From assembly GCF_030733425.1 (NCBI RefSeq), contig NZ_JASHIZ010000001.1, forward strand, positions 186,001 to 250,000: DNA of 64,000 nucleotides, written 5' to 3'. The position numbers and the translations under genes were made by a program. The DNA is from Roseovarius sp. MMSF_3350 (GTDB taxonomy: Bacteria > Pseudomonadota > Alphaproteobacteria > Rhodobacterales > Rhodobacteraceae). Under the pieces are notes generated by a model. The model was not told the origin of the DNA, did not search any database, and saw only the letters and a program-made list of their open reading frames with translations. Numbering within the stretch: the stretch's first letter is position 1; every line of letters starts with the position of its first letter. Below, one piece after another: positions 34,361-43,129 of this stretch.

Positions 34361-35818
34361 ATGGCCATATCGGTGGAAAGCTTTTTCCTGTCGCCCGAGG
34401 CGGAAGGGACGTTGCAGGCGCAGATCCAGCAGATGATCGCGCAGGGCATCCTGTCGGGGCGGTTCCGGAAAGGCGAGAGGCTGCCGAGTTCCCGCAAGAT
34501 GGCCGAACATCTTGGGGTGAGCCGGATCACGGTGACGCTGGCCTATACCGAGTTGCAGGCCAACGATTACCTGGAGAGCCGGGACCGGTCGGGGTATTTC
34601 GTGTCGCAGAACGCGCCGGAGCCGCCGGCGTTCACGCCCAGTGCGGCGAAGGGCGACATGATCGATTGGGGGCGGGCGATCGGGCGGCGCTATACCGGCG
34701 GAGCGACCCCGGAGAAACCGCGGGACTGGTCGGACTATCCCTATCCGTTCATCTTCGGGCAGACCGATCCGAGCCTGTTCGATCACGCAAGCTGGCGGCA
34801 TTGCGCGCTGCGGGCGCTGGGGCAGAAGGAGTTCCAGGCGCTGGCGGCGGATGCGTATGACCAGGACGATCCCAAGCTCATCGAATTCATCGCGCGGCAT
34901 ACTCTGCCGCGCCGGGGGATATTGGCGGAGCCGGGGGAGATATTGCTGACGATGGGGGCGCAGAACGCGCTGTGGCTGACGGCGCAGGTGTTGTTGACCC
35001 AGCGGCGGACGGCGGCGGTGGAGGAGCCGTGTTACCACGCGCTGCGCGATATCCTGACGCAGTCGCGCTGTCACATGGCGCCGGTGCCGGTGGATCGTGA
35101 CGGGTTGCGGCCACAGGATCTGCCGGAGCGGGCGGACGTGATTTTCACCACTCCGAGCCACCAGGCGCCCACGAATGCCACCATGCCGCTGGACCGGCGG
35201 CAGGAGTTGCTGGCGCGGGCGCGCGAGATGGAGGCGCTGATCGTCGAGGACGATTACGAGTTCGAGATCAGCTTTCTGCGCGCGCCGCTGCCGTCGCTGA
35301 AATCGCTCGATAGCGACGGGCGCGTGATCTACGTGGGCAGTTTTTCCAAGTCGATCTTTCCGGGGCTGCGGCTGGGGTATCTGGTGGGGCCGCAGGCGTT
35401 CATCCGTGAGGCGCGGGCGCTGCGGGCCAGCGTTCTGCGGCATCCGCCGGGGCATGTGCAGCGGACCACGGCCTATTTCCTGAGCCTGGGTCATTACGAC
35501 AGCCTGATCCGGCGGATCGGCAAGGCCTATGCGCGGCGGCGGCAGGTGATGGAGGCGGCGCTGGACGATCAGGGCCTCGGCGTGGAGGGGCGCGGCGTGT
35601 TCGGCGGAAGTTCGATCTGGATGCGGGCGCCCGAGGGCGTGGATACCGAGGATCTTGCGCGCCGGTTGCAGACCCGGGGCGTTCTGATCGAGCCGGGGCG
35701 GCCGTTCTTTGACGCTGCGAATGCGCCGCGGAATTTCTACCGGCTGGCCTATTCCTCGATTCCCTCGGAGCGGATCGCGGACGGGATCGGGATACTGGCA
35801 AATGAGCTGGGTTCGTGA
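34361..35818 (+). CDS. tauR: MocR-family regulator, probable taurine/sulfonate regulator TauR
   Basis: A 485-residue fusion of a GntR winged helix (about 5-75, with GILSGRFRKGERLPSSRKMA and LGVSRITVTLAYTELQ) and a class-I aminotransferase domain (about 110-480). The PLP pocket is kept: GAQNALWLTAQVLL, TPSHQAPTNATMPL, IVEDDYEFEISF with the Asp, and GSFSKSIFPGLRLGY with the Lys. In Rhodobacter and other alphaproteobacteria the MocR protein TauR activates taurine and xsc-pta genes; this gene lies directly before xsc on the same strand. The start is ATG at 34361; twelve upstream residues in frame look non-coding. The symbol rests on context plus family. Confidence 0.85.
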   Translation: MAISVESFFLSPEAEGTLQAQIQQMIAQGILSGRFRKGERLPSSRKMAEHLGVSRITVTLAYTELQANDYLESRDRSGYFVSQNAPEPPAFTPSAAKGDMIDWGRAIGRRYTGGATPEKPRDWSDYPYPFIFGQTDPSLFDHASWRHCALRALGQKEFQALAADAYDQDDPKLIEFIARHTLPRRGILAEPGEILLTMGAQNALWLTAQVLLTQRRTAAVEEPCYHALRDILTQSRCHMAPVPVDRDGLRPQDLPERADVIFTTPSHQAPTNATMPLDRRQELLARAREMEALIVEDDYEFEISFLRAPLPSLKSLDSDGRVIYVGSFSKSIFPGLRLGYLVGPQAFIREARALRASVLRHPPGHVQRTTAYFLSLGHYDSLIRRIGKAYARRRQVMEAALDDQGLGVEGRGVFGGSSIWMRAPEGVDTEDLARRLQTRGVLIEPGRPFFDAANAPRNFYRLAYSSIPSERIADGIGILANELGS

Positions 35819-35917
35819 GGCCGTTTACGGTCGCGCCGCCGAAAGGCGAACGCGCCTTGCATGACAGGGCGTAAAGCCCCTCGCGGAATCACAAAAGAGA
35901 TCCGGAGTGCAAATAAA

Positions 35918-35980
35918 TGAGACCAAAAGTCTCAATAAAAATACTCTCTGGCTATAGTATGCAGCGGAAACTGGCCCTAG
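35918..35980 (+). promoter_or_regulatory. Candidate control region of xsc with inverted and direct repeats
   Basis: Within the AT-rich 245-base gap before xsc are TGAGAC-CAAAA-GTCTCA (35918-35934, perfect 6-base arms) and two direct repeats CTGGCTATAG (35948-35957) and CTGGCCCTAG (35971-35980), 23 bases apart. TauR-like regulators bind paired direct repeats beginning CTGGA in Rhodobacter (recalled), so these are reasonable TauR sites. TATAGT (35953-35958) could be the -10 box; no good -35 is present, as expected of an activated promoter. Inference from sequence only. Confidence 0.45.
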
Positions 35981-36063
35981 AATGGGGGTGACTGCGAGGG
36001 TAGCTTCCCCCCCAAGCCGCGCCGGTGGAGGACCGGCCTTTTCCAATGTTCAGGAGCACAGTC

Positions 36064-37842
36064 ATGAAGATGACCACCGAAGAAGCCTTTGTCAAAACGC
36101 TGCAACGTCACGGGATTCAGCACGCGTTCGGGATCATCGGGTCGGCGATGATGCCGATTTCGGACCTGTTCCCGAAGGCCGGGATCACGTTCTGGGATTG
36201 CGCGCATGAAGGCAGCGCGGGGATGATGGCCGATGGCTATACCCGTGCGACCGGCAAGATGAGCATGATGATCGCGCAGAACGGGCCGGGGATCACCAAT
36301 TTCGTGACGGCCGTGAAAACCGCCTACTGGAACCACACACCGCTGTTGCTGGTGACGCCGCAAGCGGCGAACAAGACGATCGGTCAGGGTGGCTTTCAGG
36401 AAGTCGAGCAGATGAAGCTGTTCGAGGACATGGTGGCCTATCAGGAAGAGGTGCGCGACCCGACGCGCGTGGCCGAGGTGCTGGCGCGGGTGATCAGCCA
36501 GGCCAAGCGCCTGTCTGGGCCGGCGCAGATCAACATCCCGCGCGATTTCTGGACGCAGGTGGTGGATATCGAGATCCCCAACGCGATCGAGTTCGAGGTG
36601 AGCCCTGGCGGCAGCAACTCGGTCGCCGAGGCTGCCGCGCTTTTGAGCGATGCCAAGAACCCGGTGATCCTGAACGGGGCGGGCGTGGTCTTGTCCAAGG
36701 GCGGGATCGAGGCGTCGATGGAGCTGGCCGAGCGGCTGACCGCGCCGGTCTGCGTGGGCTATCAGCACAACGATGCGTTCCCGGGCTCGCATCCGCTGTT
36801 TGCCGGGCCGCTGGGCTATAACGGCAGCAAGGCGGGGATGGAGCTGATCAAGGACGCGGACGTGGTGCTGTGCCTTGGCACGCGTCTGAACCCGTTCTCG
36901 ACCCTGCCGGGGTACGGGATGGAATATTGGCCCACGAATGCCAAGATCATTCAGGTGGATATCAACCCGAACCGGATCGGCCTGACCAAGAAGGTAACCG
37001 TCGGGATCGTGGGCGATGCGGCCAAGGTGGCGCAGGGCATCCTGAAGAACCTGGGCGAGACGGCGGGGGATCACGACCGCGAAGCGCGCAAGGCGAAGAT
37101 TGCCGAGACCAAGAGCCGTTGGGCGCAGCAGCTGGCGAGCATGGACCACGAGGATGACGACCCCGGCACCACCTGGAACGAGCGGGCGCGCAAGGACAAG
37201 CCCGACTGGATGAGCCCCCGCATGGCGTGGCGGGCGATACAGGGCGCGCTGCCGCGCAACGCGATCATCTCCAGCGATATCGGCAACAACTGTGCGATCG
37301 GCAACGCCTATCCGGATTTCGACGAGGGGCGAAAATACCTGGCGCCGGGGCTGTTCGGGCCTTGTGGCTATGGTCTGCCCGCCATTGTCGGCGCCAAGAT
37401 CGGTTGCCCGGACGTGCCCGTGGTGGGCTTTGCCGGCGACGGTGCGTTCGGCATCGCTGTCAACGAGCTGACGGCCATTGGCCGGAGCGAGTGGCCGGGG
37501 ATCACGCAGATCGTGTTCCGCAACTACCAGTGGGGTGCGGAGAAGCGGAACTCGACCCTGTGGTTCGACGACAATTTCGTGGGGACCGAGCTGGATGACG
37601 ATGTCAGCTATGCCGGGATCGCCAATGCCTGCGGGCTGAAAGGGGTCGTGGCGCGGACGATGGACGAGCTGACCGATGCGCTGAACACCGCGATCAAGGA
37701 GCAGATGGAGAACGGCACGACCACGCTGATCGAGGCGATGATCAACCAGGAGCTGGGTGAGCCGTTCCGCCGGGATGCCATGAAGAAACCTGTGGAAGTG
37801 GCCGGCATCAGCGCTGACGACATGATCGAGCAACGGGTCTGA
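36064..37842 (+). CDS. xsc: Sulfoacetaldehyde acetyltransferase
   Basis: A 592-residue thiamine-diphosphate enzyme that cleaves sulfoacetaldehyde with phosphate into acetyl phosphate and sulfite, the core step of taurine, isethionate and sulfoacetate degradation. The N-terminal Pyr domain has IIGSAMMPISDLFPKAGITF and the catalytic-Glu region CAHEGSAGMMADGYTRATGK; the C-terminal PP domain has the TPP motif FAGDGAFGIAVNEL ending in RNYQWGAEKRNS. These strings set Xsc apart from acetolactate synthase. ATG at 36064 follows AGGAG by eight bases. It is first in the xsc-pta-ackA-soe cluster. Confidence 0.95.
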   Translation: MKMTTEEAFVKTLQRHGIQHAFGIIGSAMMPISDLFPKAGITFWDCAHEGSAGMMADGYTRATGKMSMMIAQNGPGITNFVTAVKTAYWNHTPLLLVTPQAANKTIGQGGFQEVEQMKLFEDMVAYQEEVRDPTRVAEVLARVISQAKRLSGPAQINIPRDFWTQVVDIEIPNAIEFEVSPGGSNSVAEAAALLSDAKNPVILNGAGVVLSKGGIEASMELAERLTAPVCVGYQHNDAFPGSHPLFAGPLGYNGSKAGMELIKDADVVLCLGTRLNPFSTLPGYGMEYWPTNAKIIQVDINPNRIGLTKKVTVGIVGDAAKVAQGILKNLGETAGDHDREARKAKIAETKSRWAQQLASMDHEDDDPGTTWNERARKDKPDWMSPRMAWRAIQGALPRNAIISSDIGNNCAIGNAYPDFDEGRKYLAPGLFGPCGYGLPAIVGAKIGCPDVPVVGFAGDGAFGIAVNELTAIGRSEWPGITQIVFRNYQWGAEKRNSTLWFDDNFVGTELDDDVSYAGIANACGLKGVVARTMDELTDALNTAIKEQMENGTTTLIEAMINQELGEPFRRDAMKKPVEVAGISADDMIEQRV

Positions 37843-37924
37843 GACGTCGCAATCCTGACGCCCCGCAGGCATACTCTTGCCACGCGGGGCCGATCAGGGC
37901 CCTGGACAGAGCACAGGACAAGAC

Positions 37925-38857
37925 ATGACAGACCGATATCCCTTTCTCGCCGCGAGTGAGCCCACCTGCCCGCCTTCGTTGTTGACGCGGGCGCAAGGCT
38001 TGCCGCGGCCGCGCGTGGCGCTGGTGAATGCCGGTGCGCCGAACCCGTTGCAGGGCATCCGCGAGGCGTCCGAGGCCGGGCTGGCCGAGCCGGTGCTGAT
38101 CGGGGACAGCGACAAGATCAAGGCCACGGCGAAGGAGATCGGGTGGGATATCGCGGGGCTGCCGCTGATCCACGCGCCGAAGGAGAGCGCCGCGCCGGTG
38201 GCGGCCGAGATGGCGCGGGGCGGCGAGGTGGGCGCGATCATGAAGGGGCAGATCCACACGTCGACTTTTCTCAAGGGGCTTTTGCCGTCGGCGGCTGGGC
38301 TGCGCGAGAAGGGCACGCGCTGCGGGCATGTGTTTCACATCACCATGCCGGGGTCGGAGCGGCCCTTGCTGTTGACCGATGCGGCGTTGAACGTGGACCC
38401 GGACGTCGAAACGCGGCAGGCCTGTCTGAGCCATGCCGTTACTCTGGCGCGCAAGCTGGGGATCGAGCGGCCCAAGGCGGGGATCCTGGCGCCGACCGAG
38501 GACCCCATTCCGACGGTACCCAACACCATGGAGGCGCAGGAGATCGCGGAGTGGGCCAAGAGCGCGCTGCCGGGGGCGGTGGTGCAAGGGCCGATGGCGA
38601 TGGACCTGATCCTGTCGAAGGCGGCGGCGGCGGCGAAGAATTACGAGTCCGAGGTGTCGGGCGATGCCGACATCATGCTGACGCCGAACATCACCACGGG
38701 CAACGCGCTGTTCAAGCTGATGTCGTTCGGCATGGGGTGCTGCTGTGCCGGCGTGGTGCTGGGGGCCAAGGTGCCGATCCTGCTGACCAGCCGGGCGCAG
38801 GGGGCGGAAGAGCGCATCGCCTCGGCGGCGCTGGGCGTGATCGGGGGGGCGGCATGA
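37925..38857 (+). CDS. pta: Phosphate acetyltransferase
   Basis: A 310-residue short-form phosphotransacetylase turning the acetyl phosphate from Xsc into acetyl-CoA. It has the PTA/PTB fold markers: RVALVNAGAPNPLQGIREA, IMKGQIHTSTFLKGLL, FHITMPGSERPLLLTDAALN, the VQGPMAMDLILSK segment and the C-terminal SGDADIMLTPNITTGNALFK. The run GMGCCCAGVVLGAKVPI near the end is Cys-rich but otherwise usual. ATG at 37925; the stop overlaps ackA by 4 bases. Confidence 0.92.
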   Translation: MTDRYPFLAASEPTCPPSLLTRAQGLPRPRVALVNAGAPNPLQGIREASEAGLAEPVLIGDSDKIKATAKEIGWDIAGLPLIHAPKESAAPVAAEMARGGEVGAIMKGQIHTSTFLKGLLPSAAGLREKGTRCGHVFHITMPGSERPLLLTDAALNVDPDVETRQACLSHAVTLARKLGIERPKAGILAPTEDPIPTVPNTMEAQEIAEWAKSALPGAVVQGPMAMDLILSKAAAAAKNYESEVSGDADIMLTPNITTGNALFKLMSFGMGCCCAGVVLGAKVPILLTSRAQGAEERIASAALGVIGGAA

Positions 38858-39912
38858 TTTTGGTGGTCAACGCCGGGTCGTCCTCGATCAAGGTGGAGCT
38901 GTTCACGCCTGCTCTGGAGTCGGTTTTGTCGGGCTCGGTGACCGAGATCGGCGGGCAGGGGCGGCTGAGCCTTGGGGGTGACAAGCAGGACGTGTCTGTT
39001 GCTGACCATACGGCTGCGTTGGGTTTGATCCTGGAGAAGCTGGAGGCGGCGGGGCATCCGGTGTCGTCGCTTGCGGCGGCAGGGCATCGCGTGGTGCATG
39101 GCGGGGCGCATCTGACCGCGCCGGAGCGGCTGACCGACGAGGTGATTGCCAGGATCGAGGCGGTGGTGCCGCTGGCGCCGCTGCACAATCCGCATAACTT
39201 GTCGGGGGTGCGGGCGCTGGCCGGGCTGGCCCCGGACCTGCCGCAATTCGCCAGTTTCGACACGGCGTTTCATGCGACCAATTCCGACGTGGCGGTGACC
39301 TATGCATTGCCGCGCGCGGAGCGGGACAAGGGCATAAGGCGGTACGGGTTTCATGGCCTTTCCTATGCCGGGATGGTGGCGCAGTTCGGGGATGACCTGC
39401 CGCGGCGGTTGCTGGGGCTGCACCTTGGGAACGGGGCCAGCCTGTGCGCGATGGTCGAGGGCAAGTCTGTGGCGAACTCGATGGGGTATTCGCCGTTGGA
39501 CGGCCTTGTGATGGGCACGCGGACGGGGTGCATCGACGGTATGGCGGTGCTGCGTTTGGCCGAGGATCACGGGATCGAGGCTGCGGGCAAGATCCTGAAC
39601 AAGGAAAGCGGGCTGAAGGGGCTGGCCGGGACGAATGACATGGCGACGCTGCTGAGTCGCGACGACGAGGACGCGCGGTTCGCGGTCGAGCATTTTTGTT
39701 ACTGGGCGGCGCGGCAGGCCGGGTCGGCGATTGCCGCGATGCAGGGCGTGGACGCGGTGGCGTTTACCGGGGGCATCGGCGAGAACGCCGAATCCATACG
39801 GGAGCGTATCATGGAGCATCTGACATGGCTGGGGGATATCCCCGTGCACGTGGTGCCCGCCGACGAGGAACGGCAGATTGCGCGGGATGTGGTCGGGCTG
39901 TTGCCCGGCTGA
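38854..39912 (+). CDS. ackA: Acetate kinase
   Basis: A 352-residue ASKHA-fold kinase that makes ATP and acetate from acetyl phosphate. Motifs: VVNAGSSSIKVELF with the first phosphate loop, AAGHRVVHGGAHLTAPERLT with the catalytic Arg, PLHNPHNLSGVRAL, FDTAFHAT, RRYGFHGLSY, LGLHLGNGASLCAM, the GTRTGCIDGMAV loop and FTGGIGENAESIRER. It is about 40-50 residues shorter than E. coli AckA, with most loss before the Arg motif. The ATGA overlap with pta implies coupled translation. Its presence lets the cell draw ATP from sulfonate carbon instead of making acetyl-CoA. Confidence 0.93.
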   Translation: MILVVNAGSSSIKVELFTPALESVLSGSVTEIGGQGRLSLGGDKQDVSVADHTAALGLILEKLEAAGHPVSSLAAAGHRVVHGGAHLTAPERLTDEVIARIEAVVPLAPLHNPHNLSGVRALAGLAPDLPQFASFDTAFHATNSDVAVTYALPRAERDKGIRRYGFHGLSYAGMVAQFGDDLPRRLLGLHLGNGASLCAMVEGKSVANSMGYSPLDGLVMGTRTGCIDGMAVLRLAEDHGIEAAGKILNKESGLKGLAGTNDMATLLSRDDEDARFAVEHFCYWAARQAGSAIAAMQGVDAVAFTGGIGENAESIRERIMEHLTWLGDIPVHVVPADEERQIARDVVGLLPG

Positions 39913-40035
39913 GCGCAAAGGATTTTCGGCTTTTCCGGCAGAGCGCTTCGGGAAAGCGAACGAACCGAGAGAAGCAGTCGCGGGGCGGTGAGAACTGGCC
40001 TAGCGTGACCGGGACAAGCAAAGGGAGGCGACGAC

Positions 40036-42861
40036 ATGCTGGATCAGCCCAAACTGGATACCTCGCCCAAGGTGTCCGACGAGGTGCGCAAGACCACCTG
40101 TTACATGTGCGCCTGCCGCTGCGGGATCAACGTGCATATGAAGGACGGCAAGGTCGCCTATATCGAGGGCAACCGCGACCACCCGGTGAACAAGGGCGTG
40201 CTGTGCGCCAAGGGCAGCGCCGGGATCATGCAGCACAACGCGCCGGCGCGGCTGCGGGCGCCGTTGAAGCGGGTCGGGCCTCGGGGGTCGGGCGAGTTCG
40301 AGGAGATCAGCTGGGACGAGGCGCTTGAGATCGCCACGGGCTGGCTGGAGCCCTTGCGGCAGGAGGCGCCGGAGAAGCTGGCGTTCTTTACCGGGCGGGA
40401 CCAGAGCCAGAGCTTCACCAGTTTCTGGGCGCAGAATTTCGGAACGCCGAACTATGCCGCGCATGGCGGGTTCTGCTCCGTCAACATGGCGGCGGCGGGC
40501 ATCTACACGATGGGCGGCGCGTTCTGGGAGTTCGGTCAGCCGGACTGGGAGAATACCAAGCTGTTCATGATCTTCGGCGTGGCCGAGGACCATGACAGCA
40601 ACCCGATCAAGATGGGGATCGGGCGCGTGAAGGAGCGCGGCGCCAAGGTGATCGGGGTGAACCCGATCCGATCAGGGTACAACGCCGTGGCGGACGAATG
40701 GGTCGGGATCACGCCGGGGACGGATGGGTTGTTCATCCTGGCGCTCGTGCATGAATTGCTGCGCGCGGGGAAGATCGACCTGCGGTACCTGGCGGAGTAT
40801 ACCAATGCGCCGGTGCTGGTGAATTGCGATGCCAGCTCGCCGGAGCAGGGCCTGTTGATGCGCGACGCCGATGGCAAGCTCTTGGTGATCGACCGGGCGA
40901 CGGGGGAACCTGCGGCGTTCGACAAGAAGGGTGTGAAGCCGGACCTGTCGGCCAGCTATGAAAAGGATGGCGTGACGCACCGGCCGGTGATGCATTTGCT
41001 GGCCGAGCGCTACATGGGCGAAGAATACGCGCCCGAGGCGGTGGCGGAGCGGTGCGGCGTGAGTGCGCGGCGCATCCGGGCGATTGCTGCGGAACTGGCG
41101 CGGGTTGCCTTCGAGGAAGAGATCGTGCTGGACCGCGAATGGACGGACTTCCGGGGGCAGACACACAAGACGATGGTGGGCCGCCCGGTGAGTTTCCACG
41201 CGATGCGGGGGATCTCGGCGCATTCCAACGGGTTTCAGACCTGCCGGAGCCTGCATTTGTTGCAGATCCTGCTGGGGTCGGTCGAGGTGCCGGGGGGCTT
41301 TCGGTTCAAGCCGCCTTATCCCAAGCCCGTGAGCATCCACCCGACGCCGCATTGCAAGGTGACGCCCGGCAAGCCCTTGGACGGGCCGCATCTGGGGTTC
41401 GTGCGCGGGCCGGAGGATCTGGCGCTGAAGGAGGACGGGACACCGGCGCGGATCGACAAGGCGTTCACCTGGGAGAACCCGATGAGCGCGCATGGCATGA
41501 TGCACATGGTCATCAGCAATGCCCATGCGGGAGACCCCTACAAGATCGACACGCTGTTCATGTACATGGCGAACATGGCGTGGAATTCCACGATGAACAC
41601 GCGCGGCGTGATCGACATGCTGACGGACAAGGGCGACGACGGCGAGTATGTCATTCCGCATATCATCTATTCGGATGCGTATAGTTCCGAGATGGTTGCC
41701 TATTCCGACCTGATCCTGCCCGACACGACCTATCTGGAGCGGCATGACTGCATCAGCCTGCTGGACCGCCCGATCTGCGAGGCGGATGCCGCCGCCGACG
41801 CGATCCGCTGGCCGGTGGTGGAGCCAGACCGGGATGTGAAGGGGTTTCAGACCGCGCTGGTTCTGTTGGCCAACAAGATGGGGCTGCCGGGGTTCACCAA
41901 CGAGGATGGCAGCGCCAAGTGGGCGGACTATGCCGATTACATCGTCAACCACGAACGCAAGCCGGGGATCGGCCCGCTGGCCGGGTGGCGCAAGGGCGAG
42001 GACGGTCTGACCCACGGGCGTGGCGCGCCGAACGAGGACCAACTGGAGAAATATATCGAGAATGGCGGGTTCTTCGTGAACCACATCGCCGAGGAACACG
42101 CCTATATGAAGCCATGGAACATGGGCTATCAGGAGTGGGCGGTGGGTATGGGCCTGTATGACAGCCCGCAGCCTTATATCTTCGATCTTTATGCCGAAAC
42201 GATGCGCAAGTTCCAGCTGGCCGCCGAGGGGCATGGGGAACGGCAACCACCCGAACATCTGCGCGAGCGGATCAAGGCGACGCTGGACCCTCTGCCGGTG
42301 TGGTATCCGCCCTTCGAGGACGGGCATGTGGACCCGGTGGAGTATCCCGTGCACGCGCTGACGCAGCGGCCGATGGCGATGTATCATTCCTGGGGGAGCC
42401 AGAACGCGTGGCTGCGGCAGATTCATGGGCGCAATCCGCTGTACCTGCCGACGAAGATCTGGGAGGCGGAGGGGTTTGCCGAGGGGGATTGGGCGCGTGT
42501 GACCTCAGCGCATGGCGAGATCACGGTGCCGGTGGCGCATATGGCCGCGCTCAATGAGAATACCGTCTGGACGTGGAACGCGATCGGCAAGCGCAAGGGG
42601 GCCTGGGCGCTGGAAAAGGACGCGCCGGAGGCCACGAAGGGGTTTCTGCTCAATCACCTGATTCACGAGTTGTTGCCGCCCAAGGGCGACGGGCTGCGCT
42701 GGGCGAACAGCGACCCGGTGACGGGGCAGGCGGCGTGGTTCGACCTGCGCGTGAAGATCGAGAAGACAGCAGCGCCCGAGGAGGTGCACCCGACATTAGC
42801 GCCGATCCGGTCGCCGGTGGGGACCGGGCCGGACGAGCTGCGCTGGAAGGTGGGCAAATGA
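40036..42861 (+). CDS. soeA: Sulfite dehydrogenase (SoeA-type), molybdopterin subunit
   Basis: A 941-residue Mo-bisMGD enzyme of the DMSO reductase superfamily. The N-terminal 4Fe-4S site is C22-x2-C25-x3-C29-x27-C57. Later blocks include FFTGRDQSQSFTSFWAQNFG, GVNPIRSGYNAVADEWVGIT, HSNGFQTCRSLHLLQILLGS and the C-terminal Mo-pterin domain with MYHSWGSQNAWLRQIHGRNP and HGEITVPVAHMA. There is no twin-arginine signal, so the catalytic subunit faces the cytoplasm, which is the arrangement of SoeABC (cytoplasmic sulfite oxidation) rather than of periplasmic reductases. Its place right after xsc-pta fits oxidation of the sulfite released by Xsc. Formate or polysulfide oxidoreductase is the main alternative. 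GGGAGG precedes the ATG. Confidence 0.85.
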   Translation: MLDQPKLDTSPKVSDEVRKTTCYMCACRCGINVHMKDGKVAYIEGNRDHPVNKGVLCAKGSAGIMQHNAPARLRAPLKRVGPRGSGEFEEISWDEALEIATGWLEPLRQEAPEKLAFFTGRDQSQSFTSFWAQNFGTPNYAAHGGFCSVNMAAAGIYTMGGAFWEFGQPDWENTKLFMIFGVAEDHDSNPIKMGIGRVKERGAKVIGVNPIRSGYNAVADEWVGITPGTDGLFILALVHELLRAGKIDLRYLAEYTNAPVLVNCDASSPEQGLLMRDADGKLLVIDRATGEPAAFDKKGVKPDLSASYEKDGVTHRPVMHLLAERYMGEEYAPEAVAERCGVSARRIRAIAAELARVAFEEEIVLDREWTDFRGQTHKTMVGRPVSFHAMRGISAHSNGFQTCRSLHLLQILLGSVEVPGGFRFKPPYPKPVSIHPTPHCKVTPGKPLDGPHLGFVRGPEDLALKEDGTPARIDKAFTWENPMSAHGMMHMVISNAHAGDPYKIDTLFMYMANMAWNSTMNTRGVIDMLTDKGDDGEYVIPHIIYSDAYSSEMVAYSDLILPDTTYLERHDCISLLDRPICEADAAADAIRWPVVEPDRDVKGFQTALVLLANKMGLPGFTNEDGSAKWADYADYIVNHERKPGIGPLAGWRKGEDGLTHGRGAPNEDQLEKYIENGGFFVNHIAEEHAYMKPWNMGYQEWAVGMGLYDSPQPYIFDLYAETMRKFQLAAEGHGERQPPEHLRERIKATLDPLPVWYPPFEDGHVDPVEYPVHALTQRPMAMYHSWGSQNAWLRQIHGRNPLYLPTKIWEAEGFAEGDWARVTSAHGEITVPVAHMAALNENTVWTWNAIGKRKGAWALEKDAPEATKGFLLNHLIHELLPPKGDGLRWANSDPVTGQAAWFDLRVKIEKTAAPEEVHPTLAPIRSPVGTGPDELRWKVGK

Positions 42862-42980
42862 GCGCGGGACTTTTCTTGGAAGAAAATTGCCAAGACTTTT
42901 TGAAAAGTCTTGGGCGGAAAATGCGTATTTTCCGGCCCATTTTCCGCGCGGAAAATGAGTGCGCGGAGGTGCGGCGGTGA
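42858..42980 (+). CDS. Short 40-codon frame formed by the palindromic element
   Basis: ATG at 42858-42860 overlaps the soeA TGA by 4 bases, and the TGA at 42978-42980 overlaps the GTG of the next frame, so a ribosome could pass from soeA to the membrane peptide through this frame. Most of its codons are made of the palindromes described at 42870-42957, giving a Lys/Arg/Phe-rich product (e.g. RKMRIFRPIFRAENE) unlike normal proteins of this genome. It is probably a coupling relay rather than a functional protein. Confidence 0.4.
   Translation: MSAGLFLEENCQDFLKSLGRKMRIFRPIFRAENECAEVRR
42870..42957. repeat. Cluster of four consecutive palindromes inside the soe operon
   Basis: Four inverted repeats follow each other: TTTTCTT-GG-AAGAAAA (42871-42886), CAAGACTTTT-TG-AAAAGTCTTG (42891-42912, ten pairs), CGGAAAAT-GCGT-ATTTTCCG (42915-42934, eight pairs) and ATTTTCCGCGCGGAAAAT (42939-42956, a perfect 18-base palindrome). 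The last two share the half-site CGGAAAAT. The element is far more AT-rich than the flanking genes. It looks like a REP/BIME-type mobile repeat inserted between soeA and its downstream partner. Confidence 0.85.
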
Positions 42981-43129
42981 GCGGCAAGACCCTGACATTG
43001 GTCGCCATATTGGCGTTCGTGATTTTCGTGGTCGGCACCTTCGCGTGGTTCATCGGCAATTGGAATGCGAGCGAGGACGCGGCCCCGACCGGCGCGGTCC
43101 CAGCCAAGACAGAGGAGCGGCAAGCATGA
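42977..43129 (+). CDS. Small single-span membrane peptide between soeA and soeB
   Basis: A 50-residue frame from GTG at 42977 (preceded by GGAGGTGCGGCG) to TGA at 43127-43129. It has a basic start (SGK), one hydrophobic helix (LVAILAFVIFVVGTFAWFI), then an acidic/polar tail (NWNASEDAAPTG, ending KTEERQA). Its stop overlaps the soeB ATG as ATGA, and its GTG overlaps the preceding frame's stop, so it is built into the translational chain of the operon. Too short for usual gene calls. It may be an accessory subunit or assembly factor of the sulfite dehydrogenase; homologues were not checked. Confidence 0.65.
   Translation: MSGKTLTLVAILAFVIFVVGTFAWFIGNWNASEDAAPTGAVPAKTEERQA

Noticed and set aside
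35977-37872. A 631-codon frame antisense to xsc
   Set aside because: Codon-phase shadow of xsc; no ribosome site and no recognisable domain.
40672-42426. A long frame antisense to soeA
   Set aside because: Arg/His/Pro-rich shadow of a gene with Fe-S and Mo-pterin motifs.
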